Origin: UBA6912 sp963792895
GTDB lineage: Bacteria; Actinomycetota; Acidimicrobiia; Spongiisociales; UBA5794
Assembly: GCA_963792895.1 (NCBI GenBank)
Contig: CAWBYA010000006.1
Span: 62,001 to 126,000, forward strand
Reading direction: 5' to 3'
Length of the DNA: 64,000 nucleotides
The position numbers and the translations under genes were made by a program. The notes beneath the pieces were generated by a model. That model saw only the letters and a list, made by a program, of their open reading frames with translations. It was not told the DNA's origin and did no database searches. How positions within the stretch are numbered: position 1 is the first letter of the stretch; every line of letters starts with the position of its first letter. This document shows positions 35,378 to 43,006 of this stretch, one piece after another.

Positions 35378-35574
35378 GCCGCGCGGCGGCCGTCGGGGTC
35401 TGCGAGTTCGCTGAGGTCGACGCCGCGTTCGGCCAGCAGCGCCTGTCGCCGCTGATCCAGCGCCAGGACTTCGTCCAGCGCAGCGTTGACCGTTGCCTTG
35501 AGCGTTGCGGTCCCCAGCAACATCTTGACCGTTTCGAGCTTGTCGTCGTCTACGTCGATCAATCGCTTCGTCAT
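35368..35574 (-). CDS. VapB-type antitoxin (second module)
   Basis: 68 residues beginning MTKRLIDVDDDKLETVKMLLG, then TLKATVNAALDEVLAL, a ribbon-helix-helix-like antitoxin with a short C-terminal tail. The leader reads GGATATCC TGCAGGT ATG, nearly the same as in the first module, with a -10-like TATCCT seven bases before the start. Confidence 0.85.
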   Translation of the reverse strand: MTKRLIDVDDDKLETVKMLLGTATLKATVNAALDEVLALDQRRQALLAERGVDLSELADPDGRRAAWR

Positions 35575-35627
35575 ACCTGCAGGATATCCGATACCACCCG
35601 AGAAGATAGCCTCTTGGTGGGGACACC

Positions 35628-35702
35628 ACCCGAGCACGACGTGCCGATCTGCGTGGTTTGAGGACGCGCTCGTTATGGATGCATACCTGGTGATCGGCGT
35701 GG
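35628..35702 (+). repeat. 76-bp cassette-boundary repeat, copy 2
   Basis: 75 bases, beginning ACCCGAGCACGACGTGCC and ending ACCTGGTGATCGGCGTGG, with the internal GGTTTGAGGACG block. It separates the leftward VapBC module from the rightward Phd/RelE module. It is more diverged in the middle than copies 1 and 3. Confidence 0.6.
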
Positions 35703-35728
35703 GTCTTCCCAACAACGACAAGGTGTGG

Positions 35729-35738
35729 CACAATTGTG
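35729..35738. promoter_or_regulatory. Palindrome at the Phd antitoxin start
   Basis: Perfect 10-bp palindrome CACAATTGTG ending three bases before the antitoxin ATG. Phd/YefM antitoxins bind such short palindromes to repress their own operon, so this is a likely operator. Confidence 0.6.
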
Positions 35739-35741
35739 GCC

Positions 35742-36011
35742 ATGTCAAGTGAATCGTTGCGGACGGTGCGTGACCGCTTCTCAGAGTTCATCGAGCGTGT
35801 CCAAGCGCACCACGAGCGTGTCGTTGTGACCAAGAACGGGACCCCGGCCGCCGTACTGATCAGCCCAGAAGACCTGGAATCGCTGGAAGAAACCCTTGCG
35901 GTGCTCGGCGATTCTGATGCGGTGGCTGAGCTCGTCGAAGCTCATCGCGCCTATCTTGAGGGCGACGTGGTGCGCGGGGTCGATGCCGTCAGAGCGCTTC
36001 GGCCCCGGTGA
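35742..36011 (+). CDS. Phd/YefM-family antitoxin
   Basis: 89 residues with the typical Phd pattern: SLRTVRDRFSEFIERVQ, HHERVVVTKNGTPAAVLIS, PEDLESLEETLAVL. The ATG was chosen over a GTG two codons upstream because it fits family length. It overlaps the toxin start by 4 bases (GTGA). Confidence 0.9.
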   Translation: MSSESLRTVRDRFSEFIERVQAHHERVVVTKNGTPAAVLISPEDLESLEETLAVLGDSDAVAELVEAHRAYLEGDVVRGVDAVRALRPR

Positions 36012-36286
36012 CCGAATCCCGGTACGAGATCGTGGTGACCGCGCCAGCAGCGCGGGCGATCCGCGAAACACTCCCCGAAGCCGTGGCGTTTGCCGTCATC
36101 GATTTCATCACGGGTCCGCTGCTCGACAACCCACGACGAGTAGGCGCGGCGCTCCGCAACGAACTGGAGGGCGTCTGGAGTGCCCGACGCGGCACCTACC
36201 GCATCCTCTACCGCATCGACGACGATCAGCGAGAAGTCATCGTTCTCCGAGTCGGGCACCGCCGCGACATCTACCGACCGCAGTGA
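36008..36286 (+). CDS. RelE/ParE-family toxin
   Basis: 92 residues, GTG start coupled to the antitoxin. The RelE fold is visible in YEIVVTAPAARAIRETLP, NPRRVGAALRNELEGVWSARRGTYRI split over strands, LYRIDDDQREVIVLRVGHRRDIYR at the C-terminus. The Arg-rich end and the RILYRI strand match mRNA-cleaving RelE proteins. The next 76-bp repeat begins three bases after its stop. Confidence 0.9.
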   Translation: MTESRYEIVVTAPAARAIRETLPEAVAFAVIDFITGPLLDNPRRVGAALRNELEGVWSARRGTYRILYRIDDDQREVIVLRVGHRRDIYRPQ

Positions 36287-36289
36287 GGC

Positions 36290-36365
36290 ACCCGAGCGCA
36301 TAAGTGCCTGATAGGGCGGTTAGTGGACGTGAGCGATCTCGCTCGGTATCTGGTGACCGGCGTGG
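36290..36365 (+). repeat. 76-bp cassette-boundary repeat, copy 3
   Basis: Begins ACCCGAGCGCATAAGTGCC, ends ATCTGGTGACCGGCGTGG, with internal GGTTAGTGGACGTG. It contains a local inverted repeat GAGCGA TC TCGCTC. It follows the RelE-type toxin stop directly. Confidence 0.65.
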
Positions 36366-36406
36366 ACAACGGGAGGGTGGAAGGCACGGCGTGTACGTTG
36401 GGGTCG

Positions 36407-36547
36407 ATGGTTGCCAATCCGTTCGATCCGGAAGGGACGGCTCGTCGGTTTGCCGGGGGTCGCCCCGACTACTCGACCTTCGTGTCGGGCATCGTCCGAA
36501 AACTGACCGGTAGCATCCCACCATGGCGACCTACCACCCCGAGCTGA
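36407..36547 (+). pseudogene. N-terminal fragment of a SAM-dependent methyltransferase
   Basis: 46 codons; the first 35 read NPFDPEGTARRFAGGRPDYS and FVSGIVRKLTG, the standard start of class I SAM methyltransferases (usually NPFDDPAxARRYAxGRPD). After that the frame runs antiphase into the hydrolase gene and stops. The methyltransferase core with its SAM loop is missing, so a recombination junction probably lies near 36515. Confidence 0.55.
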
Positions 36548-37431
36548 CCAAGGCACGGTTCTATCCGCCCTCCCTCGGCCTTCCCCGAACGCTGCCCTTC
36601 TTCCGCGCCATGGAGGCGCTCCAGAAGCGCTTCATCAGTCCAAAGGCACGCAAGGTGTCGGTCAGCGAAACCGCCGATGTCTACTTCGTCGGTGCGCCGT
36701 CAGGACGCAAGCCTGCTCCGGCGCTGCTGTGGATACACGCCGGCGGCATGGTGCTCGGGACCGCCGTCTCGGAGTTCTCGCTGACCCAGAAGCGGTACAC
36801 ACCCCACGTTGATATGGCGATGGCCTTCGTCGAATACCGCCTTGCCCCCAAGCACCCTTTCCCGGCAGCGATGGACGACTGTGCCGCAGCGCTGGCGTGG
36901 TTGGCCGATCAACCCGATGTCGACCCCAGCCGCATCGCCATCGGTGGCGGGAGCGCAGGTGGCGGCCTGGCAGCAGGACTAGCTCTTCGAGCTCGAGATG
37001 AGATGGACGTCAAACCAGTCTTCCAAATGCTGATCTACCCGATGATCGACGACCGCACCGCCCAGCGAACAGACCTGGACGACATGCCGGTCAAGCTGTG
37101 GAACCAGACCTGCAACCGCTTCGGCTGGTCCTCATACCTGGCTGGTGCCACGGGTGACGACGTGCACCCACACGCTGCACCATCCCGCGCCGAAGACCTG
37201 TCCGGCCTACCGCCGGCGTGGATCGGAGTCGGCACGCTGGACCTGTTTCACGACGAAGACGTCGAGTACGCCCGACGCCTGCAGGAGGCTGGCGTGCCCT
37301 GTGAACTGAAGGTCGTCGAAGGCGGCTACCACGGCTTCGAGGCGGCGCTCAGCGCCCCGGTTGTACAGGACTTCCACCGCAGCCAGATCGACGCACTCAG
37401 GGCTGCGTTTGATCCAGACCCGGCAAGCTGA
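36523..37431 (+). CDS. Alpha/beta hydrolase, HSL (hormone-sensitive lipase) type
   Basis: 302 residues. The oxyanion motif is HAGGMVLG (HGG in most relatives), the nucleophile elbow GGGSAGGGLAAG with Ser near residue 145, the acid in TLDLFHDEDVE and the His in GYHGFE. The aspartate usually before the nucleophile (GDSAGG) is Gly here, a tolerated change. Likely an esterase or lipase with small acyl substrates. Its start overlaps the methyltransferase fragment, and it lies inside the accessory segment. Confidence 0.88.
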   Translation: MATYHPELTKARFYPPSLGLPRTLPFFRAMEALQKRFISPKARKVSVSETADVYFVGAPSGRKPAPALLWIHAGGMVLGTAVSEFSLTQKRYTPHVDMAMAFVEYRLAPKHPFPAAMDDCAAALAWLADQPDVDPSRIAIGGGSAGGGLAAGLALRARDEMDVKPVFQMLIYPMIDDRTAQRTDLDDMPVKLWNQTCNRFGWSSYLAGATGDDVHPHAAPSRAEDLSGLPPAWIGVGTLDLFHDEDVEYARRLQEAGVPCELKVVEGGYHGFEAALSAPVVQDFHRSQIDALRAAFDPDPAS

Positions 37432-37645
37432 GCGCCGCCTCAACAACCTCGATCTCGATGTCGTCAAGCCAGCCTGGCTCCGCCATGTAGCAGCCAATAA
37501 CTGTACCTATCGTGTGATTGACGGTCTCGCGGAAGCCCTTCCAACCGAGCGCCGAAGTGATGCGATGAGCGGGCGGGGGCCTCCCGCTCGTCGGTGAGTC
37601 AAACCGGGTGAATGGCCGAGCGCCCGACGGCGTAGGCTCGGGAGA
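37432..37645. other. Intergenic region with a GC-rich hairpin
   Basis: About 210 bases. GAGCGGG at 37567-37573 pairs with CCCGCTC at 37583-37589 around a 9-base loop; no T-tract follows, so terminator function for the hydrolase gene is uncertain. A minus-strand open frame (37397-37660) has some protein-like sequence but no usable start. Confidence 0.4.
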
Positions 37646-38575
37646 ATGCTCGCACTGCACGAACAGCTTTGCGTCGGTGTCGACGCTCTAGCAACAGTCA
37701 CAACCCTCCTGCAGCGCGGCCGGGCCGCACACCCGACGGATGGGTTATACGAAGCAGCCGATCTGCAGTGGTGGTGGGCCCAAGGTCCGCGCGGGATCGA
37801 CTCCTTCCCGCAACTCTTCTGGTTCGACGACATCGGTCGCCCGGAGGCCGCCGTGATCACGACCGAGTGGAGCTACGGGGTTCAACTGGATCCGATCATC
37901 CTGCCGGCTGCCACACCGGAACTGGTCTCGAAGGTCGTCGAACGCGGACTCGACCACGCTCGCGCCTCTGGTTTCGGCACGGTACAACTCGAAGTCGACC
38001 GCGCCGATCACCTTCTCCGCGAGGCGCTGTCAGGACGTGGCTTCGAGATCGAAGAAACCGGGTGGGCGGAAACCTGGATGGACATCGATTCCCGACCCGA
38101 GATCAGCCCGCTGCCAGCGGATTACCGGATGGGGTGTCGACTCGACACGAAGCCGCGTCCACACCACCTGATCGAGCGCAACGGAGCGGTCGTCGAGCAA
38201 CGGCTGCTCCAGACCACGCTGTACCGGCCCGACCTTGATCTTGTCGTCCTGGACCACAACGACGATGTAGCTGCATACGGACTGTTCTGGTTCGATCCGG
38301 TAACGTCGACGGGAATGGTCGAACCGATGCGCACCGAGGACGATCATCAGCGACGCGGGCTCGCCCGCCATCTCCTGACGGCGGGAATCGAGCAATTGTC
38401 CGAGGCCGGCGCCAAGCGGATCAAGATCTGCTTCGAGCTGAGCAACCCAGCGTCGAGCCGCCTCTACCCGAGCGTCGGCTTCCGGCCAGTCAAGCAGACT
38501 GACGTATTCGCAGGCCCTACGACGAACGACTCGCCTGCCTCGTCCGCCAACGCACCGCCGAACAGCGCCGGCTGA
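37646..38575 (+). CDS. Double GNAT-domain acetyltransferase
   Basis: 309 residues with two GNAT folds. The C-terminal one is complete, with the acetyl-CoA loop in DDHQRRGLARHLLTAGIEQL, then CFELSNPASSRLYPSVGFRP. The N-terminal half (QLFWFDDIGRPEAAVI, DHARASGFGTVQLEV) resembles GNAT but lacks the Q/RxxGxG/A loop. Substrate unknown. GGAG sits too close to the ATG to act as a ribosome site; TAGGCT seven bases upstream could be a -10 box of a leaderless transcript. Confidence 0.8.
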   Translation: MLALHEQLCVGVDALATVTTLLQRGRAAHPTDGLYEAADLQWWWAQGPRGIDSFPQLFWFDDIGRPEAAVITTEWSYGVQLDPIILPAATPELVSKVVERGLDHARASGFGTVQLEVDRADHLLREALSGRGFEIEETGWAETWMDIDSRPEISPLPADYRMGCRLDTKPRPHHLIERNGAVVEQRLLQTTLYRPDLDLVVLDHNDDVAAYGLFWFDPVTSTGMVEPMRTEDDHQRRGLARHLLTAGIEQLSEAGAKRIKICFELSNPASSRLYPSVGFRPVKQTDVFAGPTTNDSPASSANAPPNSAG

Positions 38576-38699
38576 TCCCACCAGACGGGACGGTCCGCTA
38601 CCGCAGGACCGGAGCGACGGTGCACAGACTTGACCCACGCAGAATGTTCACGCCGACAGCCCAGGTGGCCGAGCAGAACCGGCAGGGAGGGTGTAGGGG

Positions 38700-38954
38700 T
38701 GCGCTGATCGTGGGCGATGGCGGTCACCCTCTGCCGGGTTCTACGGTTGGTCAGGTTCCCGGGGTTCGGCTTGGCTCACGAACCGGCTGACGCCCACAGG
38801 GTTGTCTTTCGAATGACTCGCCGGCTGGCCCCGGGGACGGCACTCACCGGTCGGGCGGGAGACAACGACCGGGCCTGTTAGCGCCAGGCTCAGCGGTCTC
38901 TGCGTCCACCCTCCCGGCAAGTGCGTGCCACCCCTATCCGTCGAGTGAGGAGGG
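38700..38954 (+). ncRNA. Candidate bridge RNA region of the IS110 element
   Basis: The non-coding left flank of IS110 elements can encode a structured bridge RNA that guides target and donor choice. This flank is about 250 bases, GC-rich and gene-free. It contains a perfect stem CCGGTCG (38847-38853) and CGACCGG (38866-38872) around a 12-base loop, plus the direct-repeat segment at 38780. The assignment is by position and structure only. Confidence 0.35.
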
Positions 38955-40010
38955 ATGGCAGTGACCATCGTAGGAACCAACCCGGATGCGGTCATCGGCG
39001 GTGTCGACACCCACGCCGAGGTGCACGTAGCCGCCGTGGTGAACCATGTCGGGGGTGTGCTCGGTGTCGAGTCGTTCCCGACCACCATCAAGGGATACCG
39101 CCAACTGGTGTCGTGGCTCGCATCGCATGGTGAGCTCACCCTGGTCGGCGTCGAGGGCACCGGCTCGTACGGGGTCGGTGTCGCCCGGTATCTGGCGAGG
39201 GCCGGCATCGACGTCGTCGAGGTCGACCGCCCCAACCGCCAAACCCGGCATCGCAAAGGCAAGTCGGATCCTGTCGACGCAGTGGCCGCAGCCCGAGCAG
39301 CGTTGTCTGGTCAGGCGTCGGGGTTGCCGAAGACCCGGGACGGGAACGTGGAAGCGATCCGGGTGTTGATGATCGCTCGCCGCTCCGCCATCGACACTCG
39401 CATCGAAACGTTGAACCAGCTCCGCCACGTGGTGTTCACCGCGTCGCCGCAGACCCGGGCCAAGTTCACCGGACTCACCGCCATCGGGTTGACGAACACG
39501 GCAGCGGCGTTGAAACCCCGCGGCAGCGACCCGGATCAGGTGCGGCACATCACCTTGGTAGCGATCCGCACCCTGGGGCGACGAGTGCAATACCTGCGGG
39601 AAGAGACTAAGAGCATCAATCGGATGTTGCGACCCTTGATCCGAGCAACGGCGCCTGGTCTGCTCGAGGTCTACGGAGTTGGATACACCACTGCAGCCAA
39701 GCTGCTGGTTGCGGTCGGGGACAACCCGCAACGGATCCGCTCCGAGGCCGCCTTCGCCCACTTGTGCGGAGTGGCCCCTATCCCCGCCAGCTCGGGTAAG
39801 ACGGTCCGGCACCGGTTGAACCGGGGCGGGAACCGGCAAGCCAACTCGGCGCTCTATCACATCGTGCTCACCCGCATGAAACACCACCAACCCACCCGCA
39901 ACTACGTGGCCCGGCGCCTCAAGGAAGGCAACACCACGGGCGAGATCGCCCGCATCCTGAAACGCTACGTCGCCCGCGAAGTCTTCAAACACCTGCCCAG
40001 ACCCGCCTGA
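38955..40010 (+). CDS. IS110-family transposase (RuvC-like DEDD plus Tnp20 domain)
   Basis: 351 residues, complete. The N-terminal RuvC-like domain has Asp in GGVDTHAEVHVAAVV, Glu in LVGVEGTGSYGVG, and an Asp pair in GKSDPVDAVAAARAAL. The C-terminal Tnp20 domain has LLEVYGVGYTTAAKLL and GVAPIPASSGKTVRHRLNRG, where the SSG serine is the expected second catalytic residue. GAGGAGGG ends three bases before the ATG. Nothing looks broken, so it may be active. Confidence 0.95.
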   Translation: MAVTIVGTNPDAVIGGVDTHAEVHVAAVVNHVGGVLGVESFPTTIKGYRQLVSWLASHGELTLVGVEGTGSYGVGVARYLARAGIDVVEVDRPNRQTRHRKGKSDPVDAVAAARAALSGQASGLPKTRDGNVEAIRVLMIARRSAIDTRIETLNQLRHVVFTASPQTRAKFTGLTAIGLTNTAAALKPRGSDPDQVRHITLVAIRTLGRRVQYLREETKSINRMLRPLIRATAPGLLEVYGVGYTTAAKLLVAVGDNPQRIRSEAAFAHLCGVAPIPASSGKTVRHRLNRGGNRQANSALYHIVLTRMKHHQPTRNYVARRLKEGNTTGEIARILKRYVAREVFKHLPRPA

Positions 40011-40353
40011 ACCGTTCCCGGTCGGGGCCTGGCCCGATCGAACCGGCTCACACCCTGCGGGTTGTGCAACGAATGACCTGTCGACCCCGGCCACCCTCAC
40101 AGTGCCGGACGGCGACGGTGTGACCTCATACGAGCGTGCCCCCACCACCGGTGAGTGGCTCATCCCTGTCGTGTCCACCAAGCGCCACCCGGAATCACCA
40201 CCAGCAACCCGCCGGCAGCTTCAACGCGCCTCCACTGCGCCCAGCAGAAACCCCCTTGACTGTCATCCATACGAGATGCAATCTGCACTACCGCACCGAT
40301 ATGTCGAAGGTGACGGAGCGGTGGATACTCAGCGAGGCCGGGGGTGTCTCGAC

Positions 40354-40378
40354 CGACGGTCCGTTCGGCGGACCGTCG
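40354..40378. other. Perfect 10-bp hairpin in a gene-free stretch
   Basis: CGACGGTCCG at 40354-40363 and CGGACCGTCG at 40369-40378 around the loop TTCGG. No coding sequence lies between the IS element and the tRNA, and no T-tract follows on either side. Role unknown. Confidence 0.5.
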
Positions 40379-40594
40379 CTGGGCCGCTCGGTGCTGGATC
40401 GCGGTAGGCCTCTGGCACACGCGCCGTTTGTGCCCTGGCTGCGCGACGGGTCCCGCGTCGCCCGGGCCGGATCCCTCTCTCGCGCCGTGCGGCGACGGCC
40501 GCTGGATTGTGCCGAGCCGGGCCAAATCAGCCCACCGAAAAGCACAACGCAACCACCCGCAGGCCAAGAACACAGCTTCCCGAACCCAAAGCAA

Positions 40595-40621
40595 CCGACC
40601 GTCCCGAGCAGGGACGGTCGG
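40595..40621 (-). terminator. Hairpin terminator of the tRNA-Sec gene
   Basis: Perfect 11-bp stem CCGACCGTCCC / GGGACGGTCGG with a 5-base loop, four bases beyond the tRNA 3' end on the minus strand. On that strand the stem is followed by TTGCTTTGGG, a weak T-rich run, as expected for a Rho-independent terminator. Confidence 0.75.
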
Positions 40622-40625
40622 ATCG

Positions 40626-40717
40626 CGGAGGCGGACGGGAATCGAACCCGCCAGGGCACTCTCGCACCCTCAACGGTTTTGAAGACCGCGGGACCCACCA
40701 GGCATCCTGACGCCTCC
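40626..40717 (-). tRNA. selC: tRNA-Sec (anticodon TCA)
   Basis: 92 bases on the minus strand. The acceptor begins GGAGGCG and ends CGCCTCC plus discriminator G. The anticodon arm GCGGT CTTCAAA ACCGT gives anticodon TCA, which reads UGA. A long variable arm (AGGGTGC GAGA GTGCCCT) and an extended D arm separate it from ordinary tRNAs and from tRNA-Trp suppressors. T arm GCGGG TTCGATT CCCGT is standard. CCA is not encoded. Its presence means that the genome should carry SelA, SelB and SelD and at least one selenoprotein; none is in this window. Confidence 0.93.
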
Positions 40718-40793
40718 GGGGGTGACAGTACACCCGAACGTTGGTGCAGCGTCTGGAGACGGGTAGTTTGTGACCAGTCGCAAGAAGGAAGCA

Positions 40794-41114
40794 ATGGCTG
40801 AAACAAAACTGATGGTGTGGATCGACCAGGATCTCTGCACCGGCGACGGTATCTGCGAAGAGATTGCGCCCGACGTGTTCTTGGGCCGAGACGATGGTCT
40901 GTGGGTCGTGAAGGAGGAGAGCTCCCATTTCGGCTCGACGATCATCTTCGACGGGGCAGAAGGCGATGGCCACGGCCCCGAGGGCTCACGCGGCGTCGCC
41001 AGGGTGCCGGATTCCCAGATCGCAGACGTCGTGGAGGCGGCGACGGAGTGCCCTGGGGAGTGCATCATGATCGAGCCATACGACGCTGCGATCATGGCTG
41101 CGCGCGGCGCCTGA
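40794..41114 (+). CDS. Single-cluster ferredoxin
   Basis: 106 residues. Cluster ligands are in CTGDGICEEIAPDVF near the N-terminus and CPGECIMIEP near the C-terminus. The three-plus-one cysteine spacing (CxxxxxC ... CxxxC) fits the small [3Fe-4S]/[4Fe-4S] ferredoxins that serve P450s and similar oxygenases in actinobacteria. An acidic, Gly-rich insertion (about 43-75) lies between the two motifs and makes it longer than the usual 65 residues. GAAGGA precedes the ATG. No P450 is adjacent. Confidence 0.82.
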   Translation: MAETKLMVWIDQDLCTGDGICEEIAPDVFLGRDDGLWVVKEESSHFGSTIIFDGAEGDGHGPEGSRGVARVPDSQIADVVEAATECPGECIMIEPYDAAIMAARGA

Positions 41115-41144
41115 GCCGTTCCATCGACCGGCGGCGCGAAGCGC

Positions 41145-41576
41145 TCAGGACGTGATGTAATTCTCGAGCTGCTCGATGAGAAACCGTTGATCTTGGATAA
41201 CGGCCTTGACGATGTCGCCGATGGAAATGACACCAGCCACTCTCTCGCCTTCCAAGACGGGAAGATGGCGGATGCGCCGTTCTGTCATCAGCGTCATGCA
41301 ATCTGCCACCGAGCTGTCCGAGCCGACCGTGTGGACATTCGCCGTCATGATCTCACTGACCGGCGTTTCACGCGATCCCCGTTCGAGCAGAATCACCTTT
41401 CGGGCGTAGTCGCGCTCGGAGACGATGCCGACCAGCCGCTCTCCCTCGATCACGACGAGGGCGCCGACGCCCTTGTCGGCCATCACCTCGAGCGCCTGGT
41501 ACACGGTCGCATCGGGGGCAACCGACCACACTTCTCTGCCTTTGGCGGCGAGCACGTGCGCCACGGTCGTGCGCAT
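41145..41576 (-). CDS. CBS-domain pair protein
   Basis: 143 residues: first CBS ALEVMADKGVGALVVIEGERLVGIVSERDYA, second CMTLMTERRIRHLPVLEGERVAGVISIGDIV. This is the widespread single-pair form that binds adenine nucleotides. It is convergent with the ferredoxin gene and divergent from hflX. Confidence 0.92.
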   Translation of the reverse strand: MRTTVAHVLAAKGREVWSVAPDATVYQALEVMADKGVGALVVIEGERLVGIVSERDYARKVILLERGSRETPVSEIMTANVHTVGSDSSVADCMTLMTERRIRHLPVLEGERVAGVISIGDIVKAVIQDQRFLIEQLENYITS

Positions 41577-41668
41577 GGATCTCCCTCCGTTGCTCTCAGC
41601 CCCAACTTACCAACCCGACCGCCTCCGCGGCGAGTGGACTGGGCGCAACAACGTGCTTTCATGATGCC

Positions 41669-42976
41669 ATGACCGACTCGCGCGGCGAAGGGCGCCAGCG
41701 CCGCCGCCTCACAGCCACCGTCACCGACCTCGAGGTCATACGCCAGCGCGCCTACCTCGTGGGTGTCGTCATGCGAAGCGAGTCCGTCTCGGCCGCGGAG
41801 GCCAGCCTCCACGAGTTGGGTCTGCTCACCGACACGGCCGGTTCCGACCCGGTAGAAGCGACGCTCGTACGGCGGGACCGTCCCGACTCGGCGATGTTCA
41901 TCGGCAAGGGCAAGGCCAGGGAGATCGCGGCCGATCTCACCGCATTGGACATCGATGTCGTCGTGTTCGACAACGAGTTGACCCCCGCTCAGCAACGGAA
42001 CCTGGCCACGTTGTTCGAGGTCGACGTCGTCGATCGAGTCGCGCTCATCCTGGACATCTTCGCCCAACACGCAACCAGTCGCGAGGGCATGCTGCAGGTG
42101 GAGTTGGCGCAGCACCGCTACCGCTTGCCGCGCCTGAGGGGCCGCGGCGTCGAGTTGAGCCGGCTGGGTGGCGGCATCGGGACCCGGGGCCCCGGGGAAA
42201 CGAAGCTGGAGACCGACCGGCGGCGCATCCTGGAGCGAGTCTCCAAGTTGGAGAGCGAGCTACGGCACCGAACAAAGGCACGAGCGACGCGCAGCAAGGC
42301 GCGCATCGAGTCAGACCTTCCGCTCGTCTCGCTGGTCGGCTACACGAACGCGGGCAAGTCGACGCTGTTCAACGCGATCACCGATGCGGGCGTGCTCGTC
42401 GAGGACCAGCTGTTCGCCACCCTCGACTCCACCGTGCGCCGTACCGACATGCCCAACGGCAGGCCGCTGCTGATCTCGGATACGGTCGGGTTCGTGCGAC
42501 GTCTCCCCCACCAGCTGGTCGAGGCATTCCGGTCAACACTCGAAGAGGTGAACCAGGCCGCCCTTCTCGTCCACGTGGTCGACGGCGCCGATGAGAACCC
42601 CGACTTGCAGATCGAGGCCGTGCGCTCCGTGCTGCGCGAGATCGGCGCAGGCACCCTCGATGAGCTGCTCGTCGTCAACAAGACGGACATCGCCGACGCA
42701 ACATCAGTTGAGCGTCTCCTGTCGATCCACGAGGGCAGCACTGCCGTTTCGGCCGTCACGGGAGAAGGAGTCGCCGAGTTGCTCGAGCTGATCGCTGCCC
42801 GTCTCGAAGGAGCCACGGTCGAGATCGACCTCGTCATCCCGTACGAACGGGGCGACGTTGTCTCGGCGATCCACGACGCAGGCGAGGTTCTCTCCGAAGA
42901 TCACGTCGCGGACGGCACCCGCCTCACCGTGAAGCTCCCCAAACAAGACGCCGACCGATTCTCGGCCTACAGCTGA
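41669..42976 (+). CDS. hflX: GTPase HflX
   Basis: Ribosome-associated GTPase that splits stalled ribosomes under stress. 435 residues: an N-terminal HflX domain with FIGKGKAREIAADL and DNELTPAQQRNL, a coiled linker with GGGIGTRGPGETKLETDRR, then the G domain with G1 GYTNAGKS, G2/G3 region DTVGFVRRLPHQLV, G4 NKTDI and G5 SAVTG. All five motifs are intact. Confidence 0.96.
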   Translation: MTDSRGEGRQRRRLTATVTDLEVIRQRAYLVGVVMRSESVSAAEASLHELGLLTDTAGSDPVEATLVRRDRPDSAMFIGKGKAREIAADLTALDIDVVVFDNELTPAQQRNLATLFEVDVVDRVALILDIFAQHATSREGMLQVELAQHRYRLPRLRGRGVELSRLGGGIGTRGPGETKLETDRRRILERVSKLESELRHRTKARATRSKARIESDLPLVSLVGYTNAGKSTLFNAITDAGVLVEDQLFATLDSTVRRTDMPNGRPLLISDTVGFVRRLPHQLVEAFRSTLEEVNQAALLVHVVDGADENPDLQIEAVRSVLREIGAGTLDELLVVNKTDIADATSVERLLSIHEGSTAVSAVTGEGVAELLELIAARLEGATVEIDLVIPYERGDVVSAIHDAGEVLSEDHVADGTRLTVKLPKQDADRFSAYS

Positions 42977-43006
42977 CGGCCCCCGACACCCGCTGCGCCC
43001 TCGATC

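Larger units (their letters stand above)
38576..40290 (+). mobile_element. IS110-family insertion sequence, ends approximate
   Basis: One DEDD transposase gene flanked by long non-coding stretches and without terminal inverted repeats, as is normal for IS110. Directly repeated segments at 38780-38817 and 40040-40077 agree at 29 of 38 positions. A TTGACT box follows AACCCCC near 40255-40262, like the -35 box found at the right end of many IS110 elements. Exact ends cannot be fixed because IS110 leaves little or no target duplication; the limits given are outer bounds. Confidence 0.7.

Noticed and set aside
34844..36365. Canonical integron attC sites
   Set aside because: The repeats lack RYYYAAC and GTTRRRY ends in either orientation, and no IntI-type integrase is in the window.
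37397..37660. Minus-strand open frame with protein-like stretch (ETVNHTIGTVIGCYMAE)
   Set aside because: Overlaps the hydrolase 3' end, has no plausible start or ribosome site, and its first third is Pro/Arg-rich noise.
33377..40625. A direct copy of the tRNA-Sec 3' end marking the far edge of an island
   Set aside because: I searched by eye for the GGAGGCGGACGGGAATCGAA segment and found no second copy in the window.
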